A stretch of DNA of 64,000 nucleotides, from NCBI RefSeq assembly GCF_014203795.1, contig NZ_JACHJU010000001.1, forward strand, positions 1,302,001 through 1,366,000, written 5' to 3'. This stretch comes from Streptosporangium album (GTDB lineage: Bacteria; Actinomycetota; Actinomycetes; Streptosporangiales; Streptosporangiaceae). Below are positions 34,872-42,962 of this stretch, piece after piece. The translations under genes and the position numbers were made by a program. The notes beneath the pieces were generated by a model, which did not search any database, was not told the origin of the DNA, and was given only the letters and a program-made list of their open reading frames with translations. The first letter of the stretch is position 1. The number at the start of each line of letters is the position of its first letter.

Positions 34872-37043
34872 TCAGGTCTTCTCAAGGTATTCCGCGCGCT
34901 CGTCCGCCAGGAGCCTGTCGATCTCCATGCGGAGGATGGGATGGTCCGCCAGCCCGGGATCCGCCTCCAGCATGGCCTCGGCATCCTGGCGGGCCGCGTG
35001 GATGACGTCCTCGTCGCGGAGGAGCTGGAGCATCTTCAGGGACGATCTGCGGCCCGACTGGGCCACCCCCAGCACATCGCCCTCACGGCGCTGCTCCAGG
35101 TCGACCCGGGACAGCTCGAAGCCGTCCAGCGTCGCCGCCACCGCGTCGAGCCGCTGGCGGGCCGGGGCGCCTCCCGGGGAGTCGGTCACCAGCAGGCACA
35201 GCCCCGGCAGGCCACCCCGGCCGACCCGGCCGCGGAGCTGGTGGAGCTGGGAGACGCCGAACCGGTCGGCGTCCATGATGACCATGACCGAGGAGTTGGG
35301 CACGTCCACGCCGACCTCGATGACCGTGGTCGCCACCAGGACGTCGACCTCACCCCGGGTGAAGGCACCCATGACCGCGTCCTTCTCCTCCGGCGGTAGC
35401 TTGCCGTGGAGCACGGCCGTACGGAGCCCGTGCAGCGGTCCCTCCGACAGCATCTCGGCGACGTCCAGCACCGCCAGCGGCGGGCGGCGCTCGTCGTCGT
35501 CCTTCGACAGGTCGCCCTCGTCGCCCTCCAGGTCGCCGATGCGGGGGCAGACGATGTAGGCCTGCCGTCCGAGCTCGACCTCCTCGCGCAGCCGCGTCCA
35601 GGTGCGGTCCAGGAAGTGCGGTTTCTCCGCGGCGGGCACCACGTGGGTGGTGATCGGCGCGCGGCCGGAGGGCAGCTGGGAGAGCGTGGAGACCGTGAGG
35701 TCGCCGAAGACCGTCATGGCGACCGTGCGGGGGATCGGGGTGGCGGTCATGACCAGCACGTGGGGACGGCCTCCCCCGGCCTTCTCGCGGAGCGCGTCTC
35801 GCTGCTCGACGCCGAACCGGTGCTGCTCGTCCACCACGACCAGGCCGAGGTCGGCGAACTGCACGCGCTCCTGGAGCACCGCGTGGGTGCCGACCACGAT
35901 CCCGGCCGTCCCCGAGGCCGCGTCGAGCATGGCCGAGCGGCGGGCCGCCGCGCCCAGCGAGCCCGTGAGCAGGGCGACCGCGGTCCCGCCGAACATGCCG
36001 CCGGTGGCCAGGTCGCCGAGCATCGCCGAGATCGACCGGTGGTGCTGCTGGGCGAGCACCTCGGTGGGCGCCAGCAGTACGGCCTGCCCTCCGGCGTCGA
36101 CCACCTGGAGCATGGCCCGCAGCGCCACCACGGTCTTCCCCGCGCCGACCTCGCCCTGGAGCAGCCGGTGCATGGGATGGGCGAGGGCCAGATCGACCGC
36201 GACCTCCTCTCCCACGGTCTGCTGCCCCTCGGTGAGCTGGAACGGCAGGCGCCCGTCGAAGTCGGCCAGCAGCCCGTCGCCACGCGGGGGCCGCGGAGTC
36301 GCGGGCCATGAGGCGGCGGCCATCCGCCGTTGCAGCAGCACGGCCTGGAGCAGGAACGCCTCGTCGAACTTGAGCCGCTTGCGCGCCCGCGTCACGTCGC
36401 CGTGATCACGTGGCCGGTGGATCGCGAGGAGGGCGTCGGCCAGGCCGGGAAGCCCGTGCCGGGCCCGCAGCGCGGCGGGGAGCGGGTCGTCGAGAGCGCC
36501 CATGGTGTCGAGGACGACCCCCAGCGCGCGGCGGATCGCCCAAGGCGTGACGTCCTTGCCCGCGGGATAGATCGGCACCAGGGCGGCGGCGAACTCCTCG
36601 GCGCCGGCCTCGGTCTCGTCGAACATCTCGAACTCGGGGTGGGAGAGCTGCCACCTGCGCTTCTCGCCCTGGCCGAACGCGCCGACCTTGCCCGCGAACA
36701 TCCCCCTGGTGCCCGGCCGCAGCCGCGACTCCGCGAGGTGGGACGTCTTCCCGAAGAAGGACAGATAGATCTTGCTGCGCCGGCCGTCGACGACCTCGAC
36801 CTCCAGCCAGGTGCCGCCCTTGTTGCGCATCGGCTTGCGCATGGCTCTGGTGACCTCACCCACCACGGTGACGTGCTCGTCGACCTGCAGGTCGTCGAGG
36901 TTGGTCAGCTCGCCCCGCTCGGCGTAGCGCCGGGGATAGTGCCGCAGCAGGTCACCGACGGTGCGCAGGTCGAGGACGCTCTCCAGCAGCTTGGCCGTCT
37001 TGGGGTCCAGCGCCTTGGCCAGCGGCTCGTCAAAGCTCGTCAC
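34872..37043 (-). CDS. recG: ATP-dependent DNA helicase RecG
   Basis: A 723-residue branch-migration helicase for stalled forks and Holliday junctions. An N-terminal wedge/OB domain (about 55-150, VTVVGEVTRAMRKPM) precedes the helicase core: Walker A LLQGEVGAGKTVVALRAML, motif II VVVDEQHRFGVEQR (DEQH), motif III MTATPIPRT, and motifs IV-VI ending HQLRGRVGRGGLPGLCLL. The C-terminal wing YLEKT ends the protein. The length is normal for actinobacteria. In related genomes it follows a DAK2/YloV gene, of which only a stump is left here. Confidence 0.97.
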   Translation of the reverse strand: MTSFDEPLAKALDPKTAKLLESVLDLRTVGDLLRHYPRRYAERGELTNLDDLQVDEHVTVVGEVTRAMRKPMRNKGGTWLEVEVVDGRRSKIYLSFFGKTSHLAESRLRPGTRGMFAGKVGAFGQGEKRRWQLSHPEFEMFDETEAGAEEFAAALVPIYPAGKDVTPWAIRRALGVVLDTMGALDDPLPAALRARHGLPGLADALLAIHRPRDHGDVTRARKRLKFDEAFLLQAVLLQRRMAAASWPATPRPPRGDGLLADFDGRLPFQLTEGQQTVGEEVAVDLALAHPMHRLLQGEVGAGKTVVALRAMLQVVDAGGQAVLLAPTEVLAQQHHRSISAMLGDLATGGMFGGTAVALLTGSLGAAARRSAMLDAASGTAGIVVGTHAVLQERVQFADLGLVVVDEQHRFGVEQRDALREKAGGGRPHVLVMTATPIPRTVAMTVFGDLTVSTLSQLPSGRAPITTHVVPAAEKPHFLDRTWTRLREEVELGRQAYIVCPRIGDLEGDEGDLSKDDDERRPPLAVLDVAEMLSEGPLHGLRTAVLHGKLPPEEKDAVMGAFTRGEVDVLVATTVIEVGVDVPNSSVMVIMDADRFGVSQLHQLRGRVGRGGLPGLCLLVTDSPGGAPARQRLDAVAATLDGFELSRVDLEQRREGDVLGVAQSGRRSSLKMLQLLRDEDVIHAARQDAEAMLEADPGLADHPILRMEIDRLLADERAEYLEKT

Positions 37044-37108
37044 CCCAAGTTTCTACCGCGTCCGGGTGACAGAATTCACGCGGCACCCCCATTCCCGCTC
37101 GCCGTACC

Positions 37109-37252
37109 TCATCGGCCCGCCGTACGGAGACCCGCGCACCGCACGCCGCCGGCCCGTCCCGCGAAGATCACGCCCAGCTCCCGGCGCAGCACGCCGACCG
37201 CGGCCAGTCGCGACCACCGGCGGACGGCGGACGGATCGAGAACCTGCAGCAT
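37109..37252 (-). pseudogene. N-terminal stump of a DAK2/YloV family gene
   Basis: A 47-codon frame begins MLQVLDPSAVRRWSRLAAVG, which resembles the first 20 residues of the DAK2-domain (YloV, fatty acid/dihydroxyacetone kinase-like) proteins that lie between rpmB and recG in most actinomycetes (family pattern xLxxLDxxAVRRWxxLAxxAL). It then departs from the family (RRELGVIFAGRAGGVRCAG) and stops, without the invariant NVYPVPDGDTGTN phosphate site. About 500 residues are missing. Position, strand and N-terminal match together make a deletion remnant the simplest reading; the match is short, so confidence is limited. Confidence 0.55.
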
Positions 37253-37330
37253 GCCTGCTCTCCGCCCTTCGGGGATGCGCTACGGTTGCCTGGAGATTAT
37301 CCCCGTTCGGACAGTCATGACGGCCCCGTG

Positions 37331-37359
37331 TTGGCATGCATGGCCGGACATCGGATACC
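37331..37359 (+). promoter_or_regulatory. Probable rpmB promoter
   Basis: TTGGCA at 37331-37336 and GATACC at 37354-37359 are separated by 17 bases, a good match to the principal sigma factor pattern in actinobacteria, 90 bases ahead of the rpmB start. Confidence 0.45.
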
Positions 37360-37449
37360 CTCGTATGGCCAGCCGGTTGTCCCGGCGTGCCCGATGACCG
37401 CCCGCTAGTGCGGCGGATCGAGCCTCTCGACTGATCTAAGGAGCGAACC

Positions 37450-37635
37450 GTGGCTTCCGTCTGCGACGTTTGCGCTAAGAAGCCGACCTTCGGCAACAAC
37501 GTCTCCCACTCGCACCGCCGCACCCGCCGCCGCTGGAACCCCAACATCCAGACCGTGCGCGCAGTGGTGAACGGCGCGCCGAAGCGGCTGAACGTGTGCA
37601 CCTCCTGCATCAAGGCCGGCAAGGTCACCCGCTAG
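37450..37635 (+). CDS. rpmB: 50S ribosomal protein L28 (zinc-binding form)
   Basis: A 61-residue basic protein, [20 protein letters not shown] then [16 protein letters not shown] and [15 protein letters not shown]. Cys in VCDVC and CTSC form a zinc knuckle, the C-plus form. AAGGAG at 37438-37443 precedes GTG 37450. It is divergent from recG and the DAK2 stump and ends in a strong terminator. Confidence 0.97.
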   Translation: MASVCDVCAKKPTFGNNVSHSHRRTRRRWNPNIQTVRAVVNGAPKRLNVCTSCIKAGKVTR

Positions 37636-37648
37636 TCAGACCTTCGCG

Positions 37649-37690
37649 CAGCCCGCCGCTCCCGCAGAGGAGCGGCGGGCTGTTGCTTTT
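37649..37690 (+). terminator. Terminator of rpmB
   Basis: CAGCCCGCCGCTCC (37649-37662) and its exact complement (37669-37682) form a 14-bp stem with a 6-base loop, followed by the T-rich TTGCTTTT. Confidence 0.9.
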
Positions 37691-37707
37691 CCCGAAGGCC
37701 GCTCCCC

Positions 37708-37783
37708 CTCATGGGTCGCAGTTCCCTCACGGGACGCAGCTCCCCTCATAGGCCGCCGGTCCCCCTCACGGGCCGCCGCTTTT
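37708..37783. repeat. Four-unit degenerate tandem repeat
   Basis: Units begin at 37708, 37726, 37745 and 37765, 18-20 bases each, with the pattern CTCAYRGGNCGCMGNTCCC. It fills the space between rpmB's terminator and thiD's end. Confidence 0.7.
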
Positions 37784-37797
37784 CCCGCGGGAGGGGA

Positions 37798-38595
37798 TCA
37801 CCGGCGCCAGAGCCAGGCGTGGTCCACCGGGCCGATGCCCGTGCCCAGCGGGAATCCGGCGGCGATCGCGCCCGTGACGTACGCCTTGGCCTTCTCCACC
37901 GCGGCCGGGACGTCCTCGCCGAGCGCCAGGTGGGAGGCGATCGCCGAGGCGAGGGTGCAACCGGTGCCGTGGGTGTGGCGGTTGTCGTGGCGCTCGGCGG
38001 TGAAACGGAACTCCCGGGTGCCGTCGGTCAGCAGGTCCACCGGGGCCCCTGGCAGGTGGCCGCCCTTGATCAGGGCCCAGGCGGGGCCGAGTTCCAGGAC
38101 CGCGTCGGCGGCCCGGCGCAGGTCACCCTCGTCCTCGACCTTCACCCCGGTCAGCTGGTACACCTCCCAGAGGTTGGGGGTGACCACGGTGGCCGTCGGC
38201 AGCAGGCGCGACTTCACCGTGTCCACGGCCTCGGGGGCCAGCAGCGCGTCACCGTGCTTGGAGACCCCCACCGGGTCCACCACGACGGGGGCGTCCACCC
38301 GGGCCAGCACCTCGGCGACCGTCTCCACCAGCACGGGCGAGGCCAGCATCCCGGTCTTGATCGCCTGTGCGCCGATGTCGCCGAGCACCGAGTCGAGTTG
38401 GGCGCGCACCGCCTCCGGAGGCAGTTCCCAGTATCCCTGGACGCCCAGCGAGTTCTGCGCGGTCACCGCGGCGATGACGCTCATGCCGTGCACGCCCAGG
38501 GCCAGCATGGTCTTCAGGTCGGCCTGGATGCCCGCGCCCCCACCGGAGTCGGAACCGGCGATGGTCAGCACGCAAGGAGGGGTCAAAACGGTCAT
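37798..38595 (-). CDS. thiD: Hydroxymethylpyrimidine/phosphomethylpyrimidine kinase
   Basis: A 265-residue ribokinase-fold enzyme that phosphorylates HMP and HMP-P for thiamine synthesis. It opens with [20 protein letters not shown], carries the MxxxG-type [18 protein letters not shown], the second binding segment [17 protein letters not shown], and the anion-hole [17 protein letters not shown] with the catalytic base in HGTGCT. The start MTVLTPP at 38595 is preferred over 38634 since extra residues are not conserved in type. It is near thiL (39721-40680), the last enzyme of the pathway. Confidence 0.95.
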   Translation of the reverse strand: MTVLTPPCVLTIAGSDSGGGAGIQADLKTMLALGVHGMSVIAAVTAQNSLGVQGYWELPPEAVRAQLDSVLGDIGAQAIKTGMLASPVLVETVAEVLARVDAPVVVDPVGVSKHGDALLAPEAVDTVKSRLLPTATVVTPNLWEVYQLTGVKVEDEGDLRRAADAVLELGPAWALIKGGHLPGAPVDLLTDGTREFRFTAERHDNRHTHGTGCTLASAIASHLALGEDVPAAVEKAKAYVTGAIAAGFPLGTGIGPVDHAWLWRR

Positions 38596-38618
38596 GCCCC
38601 CATCAAACCAGCTCTCGG

Positions 38619-39623
38619 TCAGATGACCGCGCACTCCGCCTGGGTGCTCCGGCAGGTCTGGGGCGGCTCGGCCCGGCCGTACGCGGTGAAGGTGAGGACC
38701 AGGTCCCCGCCCGCCTCCAGGTCGGCGGACGGCTCCAGCACCAGGGTGTCACCGTCCTGCGTCCAGTCGGCCCCGGCCACCGAGGCGACCTCGCCACCGA
38801 CCGGCAGGCTCAGCGTCAGGCCGGCGAGCTTCTCGTCGGCGGTGACCACGAGCCTGGCGGTGTAGACCTCCTGCTTCTCGTCCACGACGCCGAAACCGAC
38901 CCTGAGCGCCGCGCCGCCGGCGGCCGGGTTGTGCTGGGTCTCCGGGATGGTCGTCTGGCTGGGCGGGGTAACCGGAGGCTGGGTGGCGGTCTGGCTCGGC
39001 TCCTGCGTGCGGGTGCCGGTGACGAGAGACTTTCCGGTGGTGCTCGGCCCGGGCTCCGGGCTGTCGGTAGGCCGGGGAGGTTCGCGGTGCCGGGCGGTAC
39101 GCGTGGTCTCCGGCGTCGGGGTGGGCCTCGTGGTGGCGGTACGGCTCGCCCGCCAGCGGGTGGCCGAGGGCGAGGGGGTGGGGGTGGCCTTCTCCTTCCC
39201 CGCCTTCTCGGGCTCACCGGTCGGCACGGGCTGCTCGGTGGGGTCGGCCTGGTCCGTGGAGTAGGGCTCCGGCTGCCCCGGCGTCTCCGCCAGGCAGCCG
39301 CCGGGCGGGCAGTCGGTGCTCGGCCCGGCCGCGCCCGTCATCTGGACGCCGGCCACGGTCCCGCCGAGCACCACGGCCATCGCCGTGACGGCCAGGACGA
39401 CCGTCTTGATCCGTCCGCCGGATCGGCGCCTCTCCTCCGGCCACACCGGCTCGGACGGCTCGGTCCGGGCCGACCACCCCGATCCCAGGAATCCGGTCTC
39501 GGTGACCGCCGACTCCTCGGGGCGGAGCCGGCGTCCGACCGGCTCGTCGGGAAGCTCGGGCTCCGGTCCACGTTTACCCCGGTTACGGGGGGCGTCTTCT
39601 CCACGTCCACCGTGGCGGCCCAT
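38619..39623 (-). CDS. Single-pass membrane protein with Ser/Thr/Pro stalk and CBM2-like domain
   Basis: A 334-residue protein. Residues 1-70 are charged and cytosolic ([17 protein letters not shown]), 72-95 form one transmembrane helix ([20 protein letters not shown]), 105-225 are a Pro/Thr/Ser-rich, low-complexity stalk, and 235-330 fold as a beta-sandwich resembling CBM2: [50 protein letters not shown] and PPQTC. Two Cys near the end could form a disulfide. CBM2 domains bind cellulose or chitin, but the exposed Trp face is not obvious here, so binding is unproven. It faces outward, in type II orientation. It is 23 bases ahead of thiD, with no visible pathway link. Confidence 0.75.
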   Translation of the reverse strand: MGRHGGRGEDAPRNRGKRGPEPELPDEPVGRRLRPEESAVTETGFLGSGWSARTEPSEPVWPEERRRSGGRIKTVVLAVTAMAVVLGGTVAGVQMTGAAGPSTDCPPGGCLAETPGQPEPYSTDQADPTEQPVPTGEPEKAGKEKATPTPSPSATRWRASRTATTRPTPTPETTRTARHREPPRPTDSPEPGPSTTGKSLVTGTRTQEPSQTATQPPVTPPSQTTIPETQHNPAAGGAALRVGFGVVDEKQEVYTARLVVTADEKLAGLTLSLPVGGEVASVAGADWTQDGDTLVLEPSADLEAGGDLVLTFTAYGRAEPPQTCRSTQAECAVI

Positions 39624-39720
39624 GGTGCCCCTTTCTCTAGGGAATCTCGGCCGCCCATCTTCATATCAGTTCAATATACGTTTGTCGCAAATTTAACTGA
39701 TGCCACATGGGTGGCAAACG

Positions 39721-40680
39721 TCACTTTCGGAAGTGATCCCAGCCGCCGTGCTCCAGCGAGCGCCCTCTGACCTGCACGCCCTTCCCCTCGACCACCTGGC
39801 CCACCACCGTCCACGTGGCCGGGAGCCGTACGCCCTCCGGGAAGGTCGCGGCCAGGGCGTGGTCGTCCCCGCCGGAGAGCACCCACTCCAGCGGGTCGGC
39901 GTCGAGCAGCCGGGCGGCCTCCTCCATGAGGGGAGGGACGGTGAAGGCCTCCGGGGTGAGCAGGATGCCGATCCCGCTGGCCTGCGCCACGTGTCCCAGA
40001 TCCTGGAGCAGGCCGTCGCTGACGTCGAGCATGGAGGTCGCGCCGAGCATGGCCGCCTGGGGACCGCAGGCGTAGGGCGGTTCCGGGCGGCGGTGGGCGT
40101 CGATCAGCTCCACCGGCTCCGCCCGGCCTCCGTGGAGCAGCGCGAGCCCGGCGGCGGCGTGCCCGAGCCGCCCGGCCACCGCCACCACGTCGCCCGGGCG
40201 TGCCCCCGCACGTGTGACCGGTGCGCGCCCGCCCAGGTCCCCCAGAGCGGTGACGGCGACCACGACCAGATCGCAGCGGGTGACGTCGCCGCCCACCACG
40301 CTGGCGCCGACGAGGTCGCACTCGTCGCGGAAGCCGTCGGTGAGGTCGTCCAGCCAGTCCGTGCCCGCCTCGGGGGGCAGTCCGAGGCCGACCACGATGC
40401 CGGTGGGGTCGGCGCCCATCGCCACGACGTCGGACAGATTCTGCGCCGCGGCCTTACGACCGATTTCGTACCCACTGGACCAATCGCGACGGAAGTGCCT
40501 ACCCTCAATCAGTAAGTCCGTCGTCACGACGACCCGCCCGTCAGGAGCGCTGACCAGCGCGGCATCGTCTCCAGGCCCAAGCAACACGGCCGTACCTTGA
40601 GGCAATCGTCCAGTAATACGTGCAACGACTCCGAATTCGCCGAGATCTCCGACTGCGATGACGCACCTCCCGTTCATCAC
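39721..40680 (-). CDS. thiL: Thiamine-monophosphate kinase
   Basis: A 319-residue PurM-fold kinase making thiamine pyrophosphate from thiamine monophosphate and ATP. VGDLGEFGVVARITGRLPQG, LLGPGDDAALVSAPDGRVVV, VVTTDLLIEGRHFRRDW, AAAQNLSDVVAMGADPTGIV and LDVSDGLLQDLGHVAQASG are the family's ATP and substrate motifs. Length is typical. It is divergent from the Lrp-domain gene, with start codons about 48 bases apart. The extreme N-terminus (MMNGRCVIA) is uncertain. Confidence 0.95.
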   Translation of the reverse strand: MMNGRCVIAVGDLGEFGVVARITGRLPQGTAVLLGPGDDAALVSAPDGRVVVTTDLLIEGRHFRRDWSSGYEIGRKAAAQNLSDVVAMGADPTGIVVGLGLPPEAGTDWLDDLTDGFRDECDLVGASVVGGDVTRCDLVVVAVTALGDLGGRAPVTRAGARPGDVVAVAGRLGHAAAGLALLHGGRAEPVELIDAHRRPEPPYACGPQAAMLGATSMLDVSDGLLQDLGHVAQASGIGILLTPEAFTVPPLMEEAARLLDADPLEWVLSGGDDHALAATFPEGVRLPATWTVVGQVVEGKGVQVRGRSLEHGGWDHFRK

Positions 40681-40728
40681 AGGGTACGGTGGCCCTTCGG
40701 CACTGATCCAATCGCCCGGGAGGACGTT

Positions 40729-40962
40729 ATGGTGCAGGCCTACATCCTTATCCAGACCGAGGTCGGCAAGGCGGCGAACGTGGCCGACGAGATCTCCGAG
40801 ATCTCCGGTGTCACGCAGGCCGAGGACGTCACCGGCCCCTACGATGTGATCGTCCGCGCCGAGGCGCGGAACGTGGATGAGCTAGGCAAACTTGTGGTGG
40901 CTCAGATTCAGGCGGTCGATGGGATTACACGTACCCTTACGTGTCCCATCGTCCATATTTGA
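40729..40962 (+). CDS. Stand-alone Lrp/AsnC ligand-binding (RAM) domain protein
   Basis: A 77-residue alpha-beta protein, MVQAYILIQTEVGKAANVAD, then VTGPYDVIVRAEARNVDELG and QIQAVDGITRTLTCPIV. This is the effector-binding half of Lrp/AsnC regulators without the HTH. Such stand-alone domains are amino-acid-binding oligomers in actinomycetes and may modulate full-length Lrp proteins. GGGAGGA precedes ATG 40729. The DUF3515 gene follows 15 bases on, so they are probably co-transcribed. Confidence 0.92.
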   Translation: MVQAYILIQTEVGKAANVADEISEISGVTQAEDVTGPYDVIVRAEARNVDELGKLVVAQIQAVDGITRTLTCPIVHI

Positions 40963-40977
40963 CCTTTTCGGGATCCT

Positions 40978-41418
40978 ATGATGTCACTCCGGTTCACTCG
41001 ATGGACGGCCTGTGCCTGCGCCCTGCTGACCTTGGCGGGATGCGGCAGCACGGTCCGGGTGGATCCCCCCACTCCGGAGGGTGCGGCCGCCGCCGGGTGC
41101 AGGGCACTCGGCGAGCGGCTCCCGCAGAAGCTCGACGGCGTCTCCCGGGTGGAGAGCACCCCCGCGTCGCCGTACGTCGTGGTGTGGGGGGAAGGGGAGA
41201 TCGCACTGCGCTGCGGGGTGTCGCGGCCGGCGACGATGACGGCCACGCAGGAGGTGCCCGAGATCAACGGGGTGGCGTGGTTCTCCGATCCCGCGAGGCC
41301 GCTGCTGTTCACCGCCATCGGCAGGGAGGCCTACGTGGAGGTGACGATCTCCCGGAGGCACACCCCGGAGAACGTCCTCGTCGACCTCTCGGCCCCCATC
41401 AAGGCGGCGCTACCGTAG
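40978..41418 (+). CDS. DUF3515 family lipoprotein
   Basis: A 146-residue lipoprotein: signal MMSLRFTRWTACACALLTLA with lipobox LAGC (about residues 19-22), then the DUF3515 core GCRALGERLPQKLDGVSRVE, VVVWGEGEIALRCGVSRPA, EINGVAWFSDPARPLLFTA, and YVEVTISRRHTPENVLVDLS. Function unknown; the family sits next to ddl in actinomycetes. Its 3' end overlaps convergent ddl by 9 bases. Confidence 0.9.
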   Translation: MMSLRFTRWTACACALLTLAGCGSTVRVDPPTPEGAAAAGCRALGERLPQKLDGVSRVESTPASPYVVVWGEGEIALRCGVSRPATMTATQEVPEINGVAWFSDPARPLLFTAIGREAYVEVTISRRHTPENVLVDLSAPIKAALP

Positions 41419-42519
41419 ACCGGGCGAGCGGTCCAGCGCCAGCTGGATCAGCCGGTCGACCAGGCCGGCATAGGGCAGGCCGGTGGCCGCCCACAGCTGC
41501 GGCGCGACCGACATCGCGGTGAAGCCCGGCATCGTGTTGATCTCGTTGAGGATCAGCCGGCCATCGGTGGTGTAGAAGAAGTCGACCCGGGACAGTCCCT
41601 CGCAGCCCAGTGCCTCGAACGCGCGGACGGCCATGGCCCGCAGGTTCTCGGCCACGTCGGCGGGGATGTCGGCGGGCACGGACAGGGACATGTCATCCCC
41701 GATGTACTTGGCCTCGAAGTTGAAGAACTCGTGCCCCCCGTGGACCAGCACCTCACCGGGCAGGCTGGCCCGCGCCGCCTCGTCGCCCAGCGACTCCAGC
41801 ACCGCGCACTCGATCTCGCGGCCCACGATCGCGGCCTCGACCAGCACCTTGGGATCGTGCTCGCGGGCGGACTCGACGGCCCGCTCCAGCTCCGCCAGGT
41901 CATGCGCCTTGGAGATGCCCTGGCTCGACCCGGCGCGGGCGGGCTTGACGAAGACAGGCCAGCCGAGCTCCTGGACCTCCTTGAGGATCCGGTCGCGGTC
42001 GATCCGCCAGTCACGGTCACGGACCACGACATACGGGCCGACGGGCAGGCCGGCGGCGGCGAGCACGATCTTCATGTAGGCCTTGTCCATGCCGACCGCG
42101 CTGGCCAGCACCCCGGAACCGACGTAGCGGACACCGGCCATCTCCAGCAGGCCCTGGATCGTGCCGTCCTCGGCGAACGGCCCGTGCATCACGGGGAAGA
42201 CGACATCCACCCGGCCGAGCTCGACCGGGATGCTGCCGGAGTCGTAGGCCACCAGCGAGCCGCCACCGGACGGCAGCGCCAGGCCGGCGCCGTCGGCCTC
42301 CACGGACGGCAGTTCGTCGCCCTCGATCGCGTAGCGCTGATCGCCGGAGGCGAGCACCCACCGCCCGTCCTGGGCGATCCCGATGGGGATCACCTCGTAC
42401 TTGGATCGGTCGATGGCCTCCAGCACGCTTCCGGCTCCAAGGATGGAGACGGCGTGCTCGGAGTTACGGCCACCGAAGACGATTGCGACCCTCGGGCGGG
42501 TTCCGTGCTGCTCGCTCAT
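41410..42519 (-). CDS. ddl: D-alanine--D-alanine ligase
   Basis: A 369-residue ATP-grasp enzyme that joins two D-Ala for peptidoglycan. VAIVFGGRNSEHAVSILGAG, DVVFPVMHGPFAEDGTIQGL, VRYVGSGVLASAVGMDKAYM, VFVKPARAGSSQGISKAHD, and DFFYTTDGRLILNEINTMPG are the ATP- and Mg-binding motifs. The omega-loop residue that separates D-Ala from D-lactate use (Tyr/Phe) appears as FNFEAKYIGDDM, with a Tyr, favouring D-Ala and thus ordinary, vancomycin-sensitive precursors. The ending -FGLPYAGLVDRLIQLAL is usual. Confidence 0.96.
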   Translation of the reverse strand: MSEQHGTRPRVAIVFGGRNSEHAVSILGAGSVLEAIDRSKYEVIPIGIAQDGRWVLASGDQRYAIEGDELPSVEADGAGLALPSGGGSLVAYDSGSIPVELGRVDVVFPVMHGPFAEDGTIQGLLEMAGVRYVGSGVLASAVGMDKAYMKIVLAAAGLPVGPYVVVRDRDWRIDRDRILKEVQELGWPVFVKPARAGSSQGISKAHDLAELERAVESAREHDPKVLVEAAIVGREIECAVLESLGDEAARASLPGEVLVHGGHEFFNFEAKYIGDDMSLSVPADIPADVAENLRAMAVRAFEALGCEGLSRVDFFYTTDGRLILNEINTMPGFTAMSVAPQLWAATGLPYAGLVDRLIQLALDRSPGLR

Positions 42520-42559
42520 GATGACCGAATCTACCCCCTCTGGGGGGTCAAGCCGCCTG

Positions 42560-42931
42560 TCAGACGCGCCTATCGACCGATTTGGGGAGGGAGTCCAGGG
42601 CGCTGGTCACATCCATGATGAGATCCTCCGCGTCCTCCAGGCCGATGGAGAAACGGACGGCCGCATCGTCGGCCCCGAAGGTCTCGCCGGAGTGCCGGCG
42701 GCCGGTCGAGGCCAGATGAGCGGCCTTGGTGCGGGTGCCGCCGGCGGAGGCGGCGATCGAGACGAGGCGGAGGGCGTCGGTCAGCACCGCTCCCGCGCCG
42801 GGACCGCCGTGCGGGACGACCGTCACGCAGGCGCCGTACCTCGTGCCCTCCGGACCGGAGTCGAACAGGTGCCCGGCGACGTCCTCGGGTGCCGCGGGAC
42901 CGGCGGGGCGGGCAGGTGCACCGACCGGCTG
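42560..42931 (-). pseudogene. C-terminal remnant of a transsulfuration-type PLP enzyme
   Basis: The frame read from 42931 down has GHLFDSGPEGTRYGACVTVV, then LTDALRLVSIAASAGGTRTK, AAHLASTGRRHSG, and FSIGLEDAEDLIMDVTSALD. These are the C-terminal motifs of the Cys/Met metabolism PLP family (cystathionine gamma-synthase/lyase, methionine gamma-lyase), in which LxxA-SLGG and the R-F-S-I-G-L-E-D signature are fixed. The first 300 residues, with the PLP lysine, are missing and gpsA ends at 42963. Codon bias remains coding-like. Confidence 0.75.
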
Positions 42932-42962
42932 TTCTCGCCCTGCCGCCTGCGCGCGCGTCGGT

